A stretch of DNA of 64,000 nt from contig CAYWWY010000005.1 in the NCBI GenBank assembly GCA_964462525.1, positions 124,001 to 188,000 on the forward strand, read 5' to 3'. Both the position numbers and the translations under genes were made by a program. This DNA comes from CAYWWY01 sp964462525. GTDB lineage: Bacteria > Thermotogota > Thermotogae > MWEM01. This document shows, piece after piece, positions 9,161 through 17,957 of this stretch (positions are counted from its first letter, which is position 1; every line of letters starts with the position of its first letter). The notes under the pieces are model-generated. The model did no database searches. It was not told the origin of the DNA and saw only the letters and a list, made by a program, of their open reading frames with translations.

Positions 9161-9198
9161 AAGGGCAACTGCATTTGATCAAGCAGTTGCCCTTTTTT
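9161..9198 (+). terminator. Bidirectional rho-independent terminator after tRNA-Phe
   Basis: A perfect 10-bp stem GGGCAACTGC/GCAGTTGCCC with a 10-nt loop, flanked by A-run upstream and TTTTTT downstream. It can end the tRNA transcript and also the convergent minus-strand operon whose last stop codon is at 9202. Confidence 0.9.
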
Positions 9199-9201
9199 CG
9201 A

Positions 9202-9870
9202 TCAACCCAAGGGTCGATCGCTCAAATAGGGGTTTTGGCGCCAAAGGATTCCAAGCGGGACAATATCCATATGACCGGGCAAGACCAATAGTTCGCGCGG
9301 GCGATCCTGGAATAGGGCGCGGAACGACTGCAAAGATTGCTTCATGGCATTCGGGTCTCCGTAGGGAAGATCCGTTCTGCCAATGGATGAGTCGAAAATA
9401 ACGTCGCCGGTGCAGAGAAAGGGTCCAAAATCGAAGATCATACTACCCGGGGTGTGTCCGGGCATTAAAAAGGCGGTAAAGGACAATCCATCGATTTGAT
9501 GATCGCCCGGATCCAGAGAATGGACCGTCCATCCTTTGGAAGAGAGGAAGACCATTTCGAATTCCGGAGCCATGTTCCGTTCCGGTTCGGAGAGCCCGGG
9601 AAGGTCTTGTCTCGAAATCCAAACCGAGGCGGAATGGAGTTCTTCCAACCCTGCGATATGGTCATAATGGCAGTGGGTTAAGAGCACATTCGCTTTGTGT
9701 TTGGACAGGTCCTGCTCGCGTAGGATTTTGGCGATGCCTGCGCCAGGATCAACCAATACGAGGATGTCATCCTGAAGGATCAAGTACGTATTGACGCCAA
9801 TCGGAGGCAACAAATACCGAAGAACCCTCACGGATTCATGAGAATAGACAATTTGTGGTTTTGCGTTCAT
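9202..9870 (-). CDS. MBL-fold metallo-hydrolase (glyoxalase II-like)
   Basis: A 222-residue cytoplasmic metallo-beta-lactamase-fold hydrolase. The zinc motif THCHYDHIAG is near residue 78, followed by MPGHTPGSM and a C-terminal LPGHMD histidine. The family includes hydroxyacylglutathione hydrolase-like enzymes of the YqgX type, with unknown thioester or ester substrates. ATG 9870 has GAGGAGGAAG just upstream and overlaps the tsaE stop codon as ATGA, so it is the last gene of a tightly overlapped chain. Confidence 0.88.
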   Translation of the reverse strand: MNAKPQIVYSHESVRVLRYLLPPIGVNTYLILQDDILVLVDPGAGIAKILREQDLSKHKANVLLTHCHYDHIAGLEELHSASVWISRQDLPGLSEPERNMAPEFEMVFLSSKGWTVHSLDPGDHQIDGLSFTAFLMPGHTPGSMIFDFGPFLCTGDVIFDSSIGRTDLPYGDPNAMKQSLQSFRALFQDRPRELLVLPGHMDIVPLGILWRQNPYLSDRPLG

Positions 9871-10331
9871 ACTTCCTCCTCTATGGAATAGACCCAAAGG
9901 GTTCTTTTTTCTGGATCAGATGTATATTGGATCTTCACCCAAGTTCCGCCGAACGAACTAAGGTATTCGGCCCGATCGGGCCATTCAATGATTATGACAG
10001 AATCTTCGTCAAAGAGCTCTTCGACTCCAATGTCATCTAGTTTCGCTGATTCCAGACGGTACAGATCCAAATGGTGCAGGATTCTCGACGACCCGTGATG
10101 TGTGTTCAGAATCGAAAAACTCGGGCTTCTCATCTCTTCAGGAAGCACACCCAATCCGTTGCCAATAGCCTTGGCCAACACGGTTTTTCCCACGCCGAGT
10201 TCCCCTTGAAGAAAAAAAGCAGTCCCTTGGGCGCATTGCAAGCCCCATGTTGTTCCCAACGATATGACCTGTTCTTCGCTGAGATTCAAGTATCCGCCTG
10301 AAAGTTGGGCCTTTTTGGGGATTCCATTCAT
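9867..10331 (-). CDS. tsaE: tRNA threonylcarbamoyladenosine biosynthesis ATPase TsaE
   Basis: A 154-residue P-loop protein with Walker A QGELGVGKTVLAKA near residue 42, the family motif SPSFSILN and the HHLDLYRLES stretch with the conserved His-Asp-Tyr-Arg, ending with EWPDRAEYL. TsaE helps TsaB/TsaD make t6A37 on ANN-decoding tRNAs. ATG 10331 overlaps the peroxiredoxin stop (ATGA). No tsaB or tsaD is adjacent in the window. Confidence 0.93.
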   Translation of the reverse strand: MNGIPKKAQLSGGYLNLSEEQVISLGTTWGLQCAQGTAFFLQGELGVGKTVLAKAIGNGLGVLPEEMRSPSFSILNTHHGSSRILHHLDLYRLESAKLDDIGVEELFDEDSVIIIEWPDRAEYLSSFGGTWVKIQYTSDPEKRTLWVYSIEEEV

Positions 10332-10795
10332 TTGGTCTCGATAAACAAGAAAACTTCCTCGAGATCCGGGAGTTGCTTGATCGGATACACTTTGATCCAC
10401 AATACCGTTCCATCTTCTCCAACCAGGATGTTGGCCCGTTCGGAAAACCCGTCCTCTTTTCGGAAGATACCCAATCGTTGGGCGATCTCGCCATGGGGCC
10501 AGAAATCAGCGATCATGGGTAATTTGCTAACCATCATGGATTCAGCCCACGCTTTTTTGCACGGAACCGAATCCACGCTGACACCGATCGGAATGACATT
10601 CGCTTTCTGAAAGCGATCCCAAGAAAGTTCCAGGGCTTGCATTTGGTTCATGCAGACACTGGTCCAAGCCAGCGGATGAAAAGACAGCAATACTCGCTTC
10701 CCCGAAAGACCTGAAAGACTCCACCATTGGCCATTCTGGTCCTTTGCCTTGAAATCGGGCGCTTTCGTTTCTACTACGATTGGATGTTCGTTCAC
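10328..10795 (-). CDS. Peroxiredoxin (AhpC/TSA, BCP/AhpE-like)
   Basis: A 155-residue thioredoxin-fold peroxidase. The peroxidatic Cys is in PLAWTSVC (PxxxTxxC), near residue 47; a second Cys occurs in DSVPCKKAWAES near residue 80, suggesting an atypical or thioredoxin-dependent resolving step. Reduces H2O2 and organic peroxides in the cytoplasm. The start is GTG 10795: it follows AAAGGAGG by 6 nt and overlaps the upstream stop as GTGA. It is therefore translationally coupled to the tRNA nucleotidyltransferase gene. Confidence 0.88.
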   Translation of the reverse strand: MNEHPIVVETKAPDFKAKDQNGQWWSLSGLSGKRVLLSFHPLAWTSVCMNQMQALELSWDRFQKANVIPIGVSVDSVPCKKAWAESMMVSKLPMIADFWPHGEIAQRLGIFRKEDGFSERANILVGEDGTVLWIKVYPIKQLPDLEEVFLFIETK

Positions 10796-13491
10796 AGCGC
10801 TCCCTCCTTTTGTGATGAAATATCCTCTTGATGCGATTCGAACCATTGATTCAGCAGTTCTTTTTCGTCTTCGGCAGTGCGACACCGTCCGTCCAAATGC
10901 TCTCCTACGACCATTTGGATGATCTTCTTAATCGTATCCGCATCTTCCACATGGTGCTTTTTGATCAGGATCGGCGCGGTAACGTACTCGATTCGTGTGT
11001 TTTTTCTGGTTCTGAGGTATTCTTTCAAGTACTCCTGTCCCCCTTCGTCGAGGTACGAAGCGATGAAAGCGATTCCTTCCGCAGTAATCCCTTCCACTAC
11101 GTAATAGATATCCGAAAAAGGCATCTCCAGCCGAATGACTTCGGCAATGGTCATTGCTTTATCGCTCAATTGTGCAATGCTGTTCCCAATCTTTTTCGGA
11201 ATGCCGAATGCTCGGATGATCTCGGAAAGATCCTCAAGAGGTAGGTATTCGAGTAATACATGAAGCAACGCATAAAAGGGGTGAAAGCCTTTCCGAGTGA
11301 ATGTTTCGATCCAAGGAAGGAATTGGAAGAACTGATCGATCCGTGTGCTCATGGAAGGATTGAAGTACACTGATCCGAATATATGACGGAAGACATCGAG
11401 TTCTCCCATGCGCTGAATCATGCGACTCCGGTTGGGTTCTTTCAAACACAACACAATCTCATCGCGAATCCGATTTTTCGAGATCTTCTCCAAGTACTGG
11501 TTATCCAGAGCCTCTTTCAGTAGTTCCAAAGTCCGGGGCAAGATCTGGAATTGGTATCGTTCACTATATCGAATGGCCCGAATGATTCGGGTTGGATCTT
11601 CCACAAAACTCAAATTGTACAGCACTTGGATGATCCCTTCTTCGATATCTTTCCGACAGTGGAAAAAATCCAGAAGATCGCCAAATGTCCCTTGGTTCAG
11701 ACTGATGGCCAAAGCGTTGATCGTGAAGTCCCTGCGGTACAGATCCTTCTTGATTGGAGCCAGCTCTACTTCAGGCAAAGCGCCAGGAAACCGATAGTAT
11801 TCGATGCGGGCTGTGGCGATATCCATGGAACTTCCATCTTCCCAATGGATTTTGGCCGTCATAAACTTCTCATGGTAATCCATACGCGCCTTTTCTTGAC
11901 GGACTACCTTCCGAGCAAAATCAATTGCGTTGTTTTCAACGACCAAATCAACATCTTGATTGGGATATCCGATGAGCAAATCTCGAACGAAACCACCCAC
12001 AACAAAGAGCTTGGTCCCCATTTCATCGGCTTGTTTCCCCAAACGGAGGATTCTTTCATATGTCTCTCTGGAAAGCGCGCGGATCAGGAGGGATTTGACA
12101 TTATACGGGGAGAGCATCTCGGATTCTGTTACGAGTGCACGTTCGTCGACTTTATAGACACCCCGAATGATGTCCGAACGGGTGACAAATCCCACCAGAA
12201 TTCCTTTCCGAATCACGGGAAGTCGACCGACGCCATGGTCGATCATCAGCTGTCGGGCTTTTTCCAAAGAATCGTGCTCCTCGACAACAACCAAATGAGT
12301 GGACATGATCTTTCGAACCGGTTCATTTCCCATGCCATGATTCATCGCTTTCTGAATGTCTCTGCGGACAACCACCCCAACCAATTGGTTGAGGGAAATG
12401 ACAGGAAGACCGCCAAAACCAGTTAATTCTAGGATTTTGAAGGCTTCGCGGATTTCCATCTCAGCGTAAACGGTTTTCACCGGTGCGCTCATGATGTCTT
12501 TGATTTTTACCGATGGACGGATGTACTTGGGGAGGAGATTCCACAAGGTCTCCACCGCTTCATCCAACGAGACGTCAACCAATTTAGAAGCTGCCGCTTT
12601 TTGATGGCCTCCACCGCGTAAAGCGCCCATCATCTCGCCCAGGTTCACATCTTCGGACATAGTACGTCCTACGATATACACTCTTCGTCCCATGCGAATC
12701 ACACCGATGAACGTATCGTACCCTTGATGCATCCATATTTTGCTGACGATCAAGTTCAACCCGCCCATAAACTTTTCTGTTTCGTGGGTGGCAACGGCAA
12801 TGGGGGTTCCTTCGACCGGGCGAATCACCACATTTTTGATGAGCTCTTCCATTAGCAACTTTTGGTCGATGGTCATATCCGTCTTTACGAAAGCAGAGAC
12901 CACATCAAGGTTTGCCTTTTGGGACAACAACCACGCAGCAGCTTCCATGTCTTCTTTGGTCGTAGACGAGAAGAGAAAGTTTCCGGTATCTTCGTAGATA
13001 CCAATGGCGCAAAGAGTGGATTGGACATAATCCAGAGCAATTCGTTTTTCTGCAAGCATTTGAACGATGAGGGTGGTGGTGGATCCAATTTCCCGCACGG
13101 TGTAGGATTCGATCTCCCGGTCCGGTGGGCTAAGATTGGGATGATGATCATAGACCCGAATGCGCAGAGAAGGGTTGTCAAAGATGCGGGAGAGAATCGG
13201 CCCAGTTCGCGCGAAAACCGAAACATCTACCATCACGACTTCCTCTACGGCTTGGGGATGAATCTCGGTATCCATGTAAAACGGGAGTCGTTCCTGATAG
13301 AGATGGAGAAACTCCTTCAAATTCTGGATCGGTTCTCCGCATAAGACGATCTCATAATCAGGTTCCATCACTTTCATGGCAACCGCAGATGCGAACGAAT
13401 CAAAATCCGGGTTTTGATGAGAGATGATGATCTTACGAATGGGTGTTTTGTCATTCCATCGTTTGGATGAACGAATCCCGTTTCGTTTCAT
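10792..13491 (-). CDS. DHH-CBS-tRNA nucleotidyltransferase / poly(A) polymerase fusion
   Basis: An 899-residue multidomain protein. Residues about 18-320 form a DHH/DHHA1 phosphoesterase (HQNPDFDS at 25-32, VYDHHP near 115, GGGHQKAAA near 297). Two CBS repeats follow at about 340-450. The class II nucleotidyltransferase head begins near 485 with FVVGGFVRDLLIG and DVDLVVE, then RRDFTINALA and an RNA-binding domain. Enzymes of this layout add A or CCA to tRNA 3' ends or make poly(A). All three tRNA genes nearby already encode CCA, so a repair or polyadenylation role is likely. ATG 13491 has AAGGAG 6 nt upstream. Confidence 0.93.
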   Translation of the reverse strand: MKRNGIRSSKRWNDKTPIRKIIISHQNPDFDSFASAVAMKVMEPDYEIVLCGEPIQNLKEFLHLYQERLPFYMDTEIHPQAVEEVVMVDVSVFARTGPILSRIFDNPSLRIRVYDHHPNLSPPDREIESYTVREIGSTTTLIVQMLAEKRIALDYVQSTLCAIGIYEDTGNFLFSSTTKEDMEAAAWLLSQKANLDVVSAFVKTDMTIDQKLLMEELIKNVVIRPVEGTPIAVATHETEKFMGGLNLIVSKIWMHQGYDTFIGVIRMGRRVYIVGRTMSEDVNLGEMMGALRGGGHQKAAASKLVDVSLDEAVETLWNLLPKYIRPSVKIKDIMSAPVKTVYAEMEIREAFKILELTGFGGLPVISLNQLVGVVVRRDIQKAMNHGMGNEPVRKIMSTHLVVVEEHDSLEKARQLMIDHGVGRLPVIRKGILVGFVTRSDIIRGVYKVDERALVTESEMLSPYNVKSLLIRALSRETYERILRLGKQADEMGTKLFVVGGFVRDLLIGYPNQDVDLVVENNAIDFARKVVRQEKARMDYHEKFMTAKIHWEDGSSMDIATARIEYYRFPGALPEVELAPIKKDLYRRDFTINALAISLNQGTFGDLLDFFHCRKDIEEGIIQVLYNLSFVEDPTRIIRAIRYSERYQFQILPRTLELLKEALDNQYLEKISKNRIRDEIVLCLKEPNRSRMIQRMGELDVFRHIFGSVYFNPSMSTRIDQFFQFLPWIETFTRKGFHPFYALLHVLLEYLPLEDLSEIIRAFGIPKKIGNSIAQLSDKAMTIAEVIRLEMPFSDIYYVVEGITAEGIAFIASYLDEGGQEYLKEYLRTRKNTRIEYVTAPILIKKHHVEDADTIKKIIQMVVGEHLDGRCRTAEDEKELLNQWFESHQEDISSQKEGAL

Positions 13492-13502
13492 CTCTGAACT
13501 CC

Positions 13503-14162
13503 TTACTGCTGTTGATGAGCCGCTGTACACGCCAAAACAACAGCGTCTATCGTTTGGACATGGTTTTGTAAAGCAACAGCCGCTGCTTCTAAAGTGGCTC
13601 CGCTGGTATACACATCATCAAATAACACAATATGTTCCGGAAAGGACTTTCCCCGTGCCGCTTCAAAAGAGCTCATCACGTGGGTCTTTCGTTCTTTCAA
13701 ATCTTTGAGACTGGCTTGAGGGCGATAGGGAACGGTCCGGTGCCGGAGCAAAGGCAGGATCTGCATATGCGGAAGGCCCAAGCGCTTGGCGGCCTTCACC
13801 AGAAGAAAGGTATGAGAAAACCCACGCATCCGAACCGCTGCGGGATGCGGTGGCACGGGAACAACAAAGATCCCTCTTGTGCCTAGCTGTTGATACACCT
13901 GGACCAGACACCAAGCCAACACGCGCTCCAGACTCAACATGGATTGATACTTCAATTTCCGGATCAGATCGCCCAGAATGGAGTGATACGGACCATAATG
14001 CCACAATCGATCAATCCGACCCGGCCCCTCTTGCCGATCCAAAGATGGTCCCACCCCCATCAGTTCGATTACGCATCTACCACACAGAATGAACTGGGGT
14101 TGGGTTTCACGTTTGCATCTTGGGCATTCATTCGGGAAAAACTGATGAAATAAGGCGCCCAT
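13503..14162 (-). CDS. comF: ComF family phosphoribosyltransferase-like protein
   Basis: A 219-residue ComF-type protein: N-terminal zinc-ribbon cysteines CPRC and CGRC, then a type I phosphoribosyltransferase fold with the PRPP loop VLFDDVYTSGATLEAAA near residue 180. ComF is linked to DNA uptake in competent bacteria; no other com genes are visible here. ATG 14162 gives the family N-terminus, but it sits in the loop of a GC-rich hairpin (see 14152-14174) and the nearest SD-like AGGGGG is unusually far upstream. It follows infB with a 49-nt gap and precedes the nucleotidyltransferase by 11 nt. Confidence 0.85.
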   Translation of the reverse strand: MGALFHQFFPNECPRCKRETQPQFILCGRCVIELMGVGPSLDRQEGPGRIDRLWHYGPYHSILGDLIRKLKYQSMLSLERVLAWCLVQVYQQLGTRGIFVVPVPPHPAAVRMRGFSHTFLLVKAAKRLGLPHMQILPLLRHRTVPYRPQASLKDLKERKTHVMSSFEAARGKSFPEHIVLFDDVYTSGATLEAAAVALQNHVQTIDAVVLACTAAHQQQ

Positions 14163-14174
14163 AAACGGCGCCTT
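14152..14174 (-). promoter_or_regulatory. Hairpin enclosing the comF start codon
   Basis: On the minus strand AAGGCGCC and GGCGCCTT form a perfect 8-bp stem around a 7-nt loop that contains the ATG of comF. The nearest SD-like sequence (AGGGGG, about 14184-14190) lies on the far side of the stem. There is no following T run, so it is a poor terminator; a translational effect is inferred. Confidence 0.5.
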
Positions 14175-14211
14175 GGAAAACCCCCTACGTTGGTTCCATG
14201 CGTAGGTTGAA

Positions 14212-16332
14212 TCAGCTTCCTTTTGGTTCTTGCCGTTTAAAGTCAAGAATTCGCTCCACTTCCTTGATTCGGTAGAATTCTAACTCGTCCCCTTCGAGCA
14301 CTTCATCGAATTTTTCCAATCGCATCCCGCATTCTTGAGGAGCCTCGACCATTTGTGCATCCTGTTGAAAGTGCTTGAGTGTGTGTATCGTGCCGTTGAA
14401 GACTTCGATGCCGTTTCGATAGACTCGAACCCAAGAGTCTTTCTGGACATATCCGTCAATCATCTGCACACCGGCAATATTGCCCACTCTCCGGATTTTG
14501 AAGATCTGGCGAATTTCCGCATGTCCTTGGGTTTCTTCCACCTGCTCCGGTTCAAGCATCCCCTGCAAAGCCTTCTTAAGGTCGTCAACCAATTGGAAGA
14601 TAATATCATAGGTCTTGATCTGCACCCGTTCCTTTTCCGCTTCCTCATAGGCCTTTTTGTCCACCTTAATCCGAAACCCCAAAATGACCGCATCCGATGC
14701 GGACGCAAGGAGCACATCCGAAGGGGAAACGGCTCCGATCCCTGCGTGAACGACATGGATCGAAATTTCCTGGGTTTGAAGCTTTGCAATGGCATTTTTC
14801 AAAGCTTCAACCGTTCCAAAACTATCGGCTTTTAGAAGGATCCGCAGTTCCTTTTGGTCGCTCTCTTTGACAATATCATAAAACTCTTCCAGAGAAAGGT
14901 GTTTTCGTTTCAACTGCTGGGCCTTTGATTGGAGTTTGATCTTCTCAACAATGCTCTTGGCCAGCTGTGGGGACTCGACTACGTACAGGATCGAATGAGA
15001 ACTAGGGACATCACTGAACCCCATAATCTCGACAGGCTCCCCAGGGCGCGCTTCTCGCACCGGTTTCCCCACATCGTTTTTCAGGGCTTTGACCTTCCCG
15101 CAGGTATCCCCCGCGACAAAATGCTGGCCCGTTCGAAGCACTCCGTCTTTGATAATTATCGTGGCCGTAGGCCCTGTTTTGGCGTCCAGACCCGACTCGA
15201 TGATAATTCCTCTCGGTTTGCCTTTGGGGTAGCACCGGATTTGGGTCATCTCGGATACCAACAGGATCATCTCCAAAAGGTCATCGATCCCTTCCCCTTT
15301 TTTGGCAGACAACAAGACAGTGACCGTATCGCCGCCCCAGTCCTCAGGAACCAACCCCAGCTTGGTCGCCATCTGTTGTTTGGTGGTTTCAATATTTGCA
15401 TTGGGTTTGTCGATTTTGTTGATCGCAACGATTATGGGAACTTGGGCTTCTTTGGCGTGATTGAAGGCTTCGATGGTCTGTGGCATGACACCATCATCGG
15501 CTGCGATAACCAAAATCACCAAATCAGTTGCTTGGGCCCCTCTTGCGCGCATCTCGGTGAAGGCTTCGTGACCGGGTGTATCGATGAATGTGATCTTTTG
15601 ATCCTTATACACAACCTGATAGGCGCCAATCGCCTGAGTAATGCCACCCGTTTCCTGATCGGCTACACGGGCGGAACGAATTCGATCCAACAGGGTAGTC
15701 TTTCCGTGATCGACGTGCCCCATGACGGTCACAACGGGGGTTCTTCGAACCAGTCCGGCATCCGGATCGCTATAGAGATCATCGTAATACTTCCGCAATT
15801 GCGCGTCAAAAGCCTCTTGCGGTTTGGACTCTTCCTCTTCGCTTGTAGGCAACTGCACTTCGATATTGTATTTTTTCCCAAGGGTAATGCAGTCATCTAC
15901 ATCCAGCGTTTGGTTGGGGTTGAGGATCTCTCCCAGAATAAAGGCGTCTTGGATGATCTTATTCAAAGGGATCCGGATCAGTTCCGCAAACTCTTTCAGC
16001 ATCACTTCCAATTTCGATAAGACAACTGTTCGACTTTCAATCGGAGATTCTGCGGGTTTTTCTTTCTCTGGTTTCGCTTTTTCTTTAACAGATGCGGATT
16101 TCTCCAACTTTTCCGCAGCGTGTTCTTCGTCTTTTTCTTTGCGAGGCGGTTTGCTTCGAACCTCCTTTTTATCTTCAATGGAAAACAATTCGGTCAGCAG
16201 ACTGACCGTGTCGTCTTCCAACACGCTCATGTGGTTTTTCGCCTCTACGCCCAACCCTTCCAATTCCAGCAACAGGTCTTTGCTGGTCATGGAAAAAGCT
16301 TTGGCCAACTCATATACTCTAGTTTTCGCCAA
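14212..16332 (-). CDS. infB: Translation initiation factor IF-2
   Basis: A 706-residue IF-2. It has an N-terminal IF2_N helix domain (1-52), a short Lys/Glu-rich linker (55-100), a second IF2_N-like segment (110-165), the GTPase with G1 GHVDHGKT at 205-212, DTPGHE and NKID, then domains II-IV. It places fMet-tRNA on the 30S subunit. The start codon is TTG 16332, supported by GGAGGTGA 6 nt upstream and a strong promoter at 16375-16402. Unlike most bacteria, no nusA, rimP or rbfA is adjacent. Confidence 0.96.
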   Translation of the reverse strand: MAKTRVYELAKAFSMTSKDLLLELEGLGVEAKNHMSVLEDDTVSLLTELFSIEDKKEVRSKPPRKEKDEEHAAEKLEKSASVKEKAKPEKEKPAESPIESRTVVLSKLEVMLKEFAELIRIPLNKIIQDAFILGEILNPNQTLDVDDCITLGKKYNIEVQLPTSEEEESKPQEAFDAQLRKYYDDLYSDPDAGLVRRTPVVTVMGHVDHGKTTLLDRIRSARVADQETGGITQAIGAYQVVYKDQKITFIDTPGHEAFTEMRARGAQATDLVILVIAADDGVMPQTIEAFNHAKEAQVPIIVAINKIDKPNANIETTKQQMATKLGLVPEDWGGDTVTVLLSAKKGEGIDDLLEMILLVSEMTQIRCYPKGKPRGIIIESGLDAKTGPTATIIIKDGVLRTGQHFVAGDTCGKVKALKNDVGKPVREARPGEPVEIMGFSDVPSSHSILYVVESPQLAKSIVEKIKLQSKAQQLKRKHLSLEEFYDIVKESDQKELRILLKADSFGTVEALKNAIAKLQTQEISIHVVHAGIGAVSPSDVLLASASDAVILGFRIKVDKKAYEEAEKERVQIKTYDIIFQLVDDLKKALQGMLEPEQVEETQGHAEIRQIFKIRRVGNIAGVQMIDGYVQKDSWVRVYRNGIEVFNGTIHTLKHFQQDAQMVEAPQECGMRLEKFDEVLEGDELEFYRIKEVERILDFKRQEPKGS

Positions 16333-16374
16333 TATCGGTCACCTCCGTCATTTGATTTGGCGCAATTCCATGAG

Positions 16375-16402
16375 ATTATACCACAAACCCTAGTCGTTTC
16401 AA
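16375..16402 (-). promoter_or_regulatory. infB promoter with extended -10
   Basis: Minus strand TTGAAA (16397-16402), 16-nt spacer ending in TGTGG, and TATAAT (16375-16380), 43 nt upstream of the infB TTG start. The TGG before TATAAT is a TGn extension. Confidence 0.75.
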
Positions 16403-16418
16403 TCGAAAAAAAGAATGA

Positions 16419-17207
16419 TCATCCAGCCATTCGCGCAAGGATTCCGCCGACAACAGCGATCAAAACGCTCATCAAAGTCCCGATGAGATAGTATTCCGCA
16501 AACCCTTTTTCGTTCAGATTGCGGAATCGGGCCAAGGATTTGGCGGCAATAATCCATGCGATGGCAGGCACCTGATTCATCATAAAGAGCGCAAAGACAA
16601 GGGTGCGTTCTAGAATCCCGATAATGCGTCCTGTTCCAACGACTTGAAGCGACGCCTCCTCGATCCCACCGGAAAGGACTTTGTTCTTTTGATCTTCGGG
16701 TACTTTCTGATAGATAACCTCCAAAACCATGCGCATAAAAACAGCACCGCCGAACGCAACGTACATATAGATAACCAAGTTCGCAAGGATACTGCCCCAG
16801 GGCAATTCCGCAAAAACCCAAGGGTCCAGCCCAAAGATGCGAATGAAATTGAGGAATGTGGGTGTAAGATAAAAGTGGAATCCATGGGCGATCCAAGCAA
16901 TAACGAACAAATGGAGCGCTTGATCAATCAGAAAAGCGCCCAGTTCAAATCCCTTGCCTCTTTTTTGAGTGAGGCTTGTTTTGAGCATATCGATGAGAAA
17001 ATGAGTCAACCCTACCAAGAGGCTGAAGAAAAGCGCGTTAATGAAACCATAGCCGATCATGAGCAGAAAGGTGAGCCCTGTCACGATGATCCCATGGCGG
17101 GCAATAAAGGGTATGTCCAGGGTTTCTTTCTGTTTGAGGCTGGGCGCCTTTCGAAAGACAAAATCAGCAAGCGCATGAGCCAAAAAAGCCATAAGCAAAC
17201 CTTCCAT
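16419..17207 (-). CDS. DUF3307 family membrane protein (SatE-like)
   Basis: A 262-residue membrane protein with about six hydrophobic segments. The N-terminal half has the DUF3307 pattern: HALADFVF near residue 11, ARHG near 36 and THFLIDMLK near 68. The role is unknown. In streptococci a protein of this kind (SatE) is encoded beside SatD in the secretion/acid tolerance operon, and here too a SatD gene lies just upstream. The start ATG 17207 has AGGAGAGG upstream. Confidence 0.75.
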   Translation of the reverse strand: MEGLLMAFLAHALADFVFRKAPSLKQKETLDIPFIARHGIIVTGLTFLLMIGYGFINALFFSLLVGLTHFLIDMLKTSLTQKRGKGFELGAFLIDQALHLFVIAWIAHGFHFYLTPTFLNFIRIFGLDPWVFAELPWGSILANLVIYMYVAFGGAVFMRMVLEVIYQKVPEDQKNKVLSGGIEEASLQVVGTGRIIGILERTLVFALFMMNQVPAIAWIIAAKSLARFRNLNEKGFAEYYLIGTLMSVLIAVVGGILARMAG

Positions 17208-17254
17208 GCCTCTCCTCCTTTATATTCTCCCATCGCACCATCGATGAGATGACA

Positions 17255-17896
17255 TTATGGTGAAAGCAACTGACCCAAAAACTGCTCCGCATGGGTGATG
17301 CTTCTCCAGTGAGCCTTCTGGCACAGCTTGGAGACATTTTGCAACGCAATGCCCATAGACTGCCCTGCCCGTGCATATGTGCCATGAGATTCATAGGAAT
17401 GAACGGCTTCCCATTGACGGTTGGTCCATTTTTGTAGATGAGCATCCAGCAGTTCAAATACCACATTCACTGTATTTTGAAGGAGTCCATCTGCGCAGCG
17501 TAACCGGGTTCCAGGCCGCTTTTCCCTTTTCAAAGGATCCAGCGCTTCTCGCGCGAAAAAAAAGGCTTCCCCTGTTGATTCCCAAGGGTTATCGGATGCA
17601 GGCCGATCCTGTTCGTCGATGCTGCCGATCCCGATCCCAACCCGGAGCTTTAACGGTCTGCAGGCATATCGCAAATGACGAATCATTTGAGCAAACCGGG
17701 GATTGAGTTGAAATAGCCCTTGGATCTCATCCCCGCGAAATACCGCAAAGGGCATAACGGTATCGGGATCCCGAATCTCTTCAAGGCGTTCGCGCAATTC
17801 AGAGAGTTGGGCGGGTTTTCCCCTTCCCAAAAAGGAGCGAGAATCAATGATATCCGCTGTAATGGCCATATAGAGAATGGGCGGAACCTCGCGCAT
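17255..17896 (-). CDS. SatD family protein
   Basis: A 213-residue soluble protein resembling the SatD family: N-terminal YMAITADIIDSR, then VFRGDEIQGLFQL and KLRVGIGIGSID, a pattern reminiscent of nucleotide cyclase-like folds, and a C-terminal helical region (NRQWEAVHSYESHGTYARAGQSMG) that looks like a helix-turn-helix. Function is unknown. Two adjacent ATGs exist (17899 and 17896); the second gives better spacing from AGGTGA. It pairs with the DUF3307 gene 47 nt downstream. Confidence 0.72.
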   Translation of the reverse strand: MREVPPILYMAITADIIDSRSFLGRGKPAQLSELRERLEEIRDPDTVMPFAVFRGDEIQGLFQLNPRFAQMIRHLRYACRPLKLRVGIGIGSIDEQDRPASDNPWESTGEAFFFAREALDPLKREKRPGTRLRCADGLLQNTVNVVFELLDAHLQKWTNRQWEAVHSYESHGTYARAGQSMGIALQNVSKLCQKAHWRSITHAEQFLGQLLSP

Positions 17897-17957
17897 CATT
17901 TCACCTGGTTTCTTTTGATCAATCCGATTCCCGATGTGATTGTAGCATATTTTCCGT

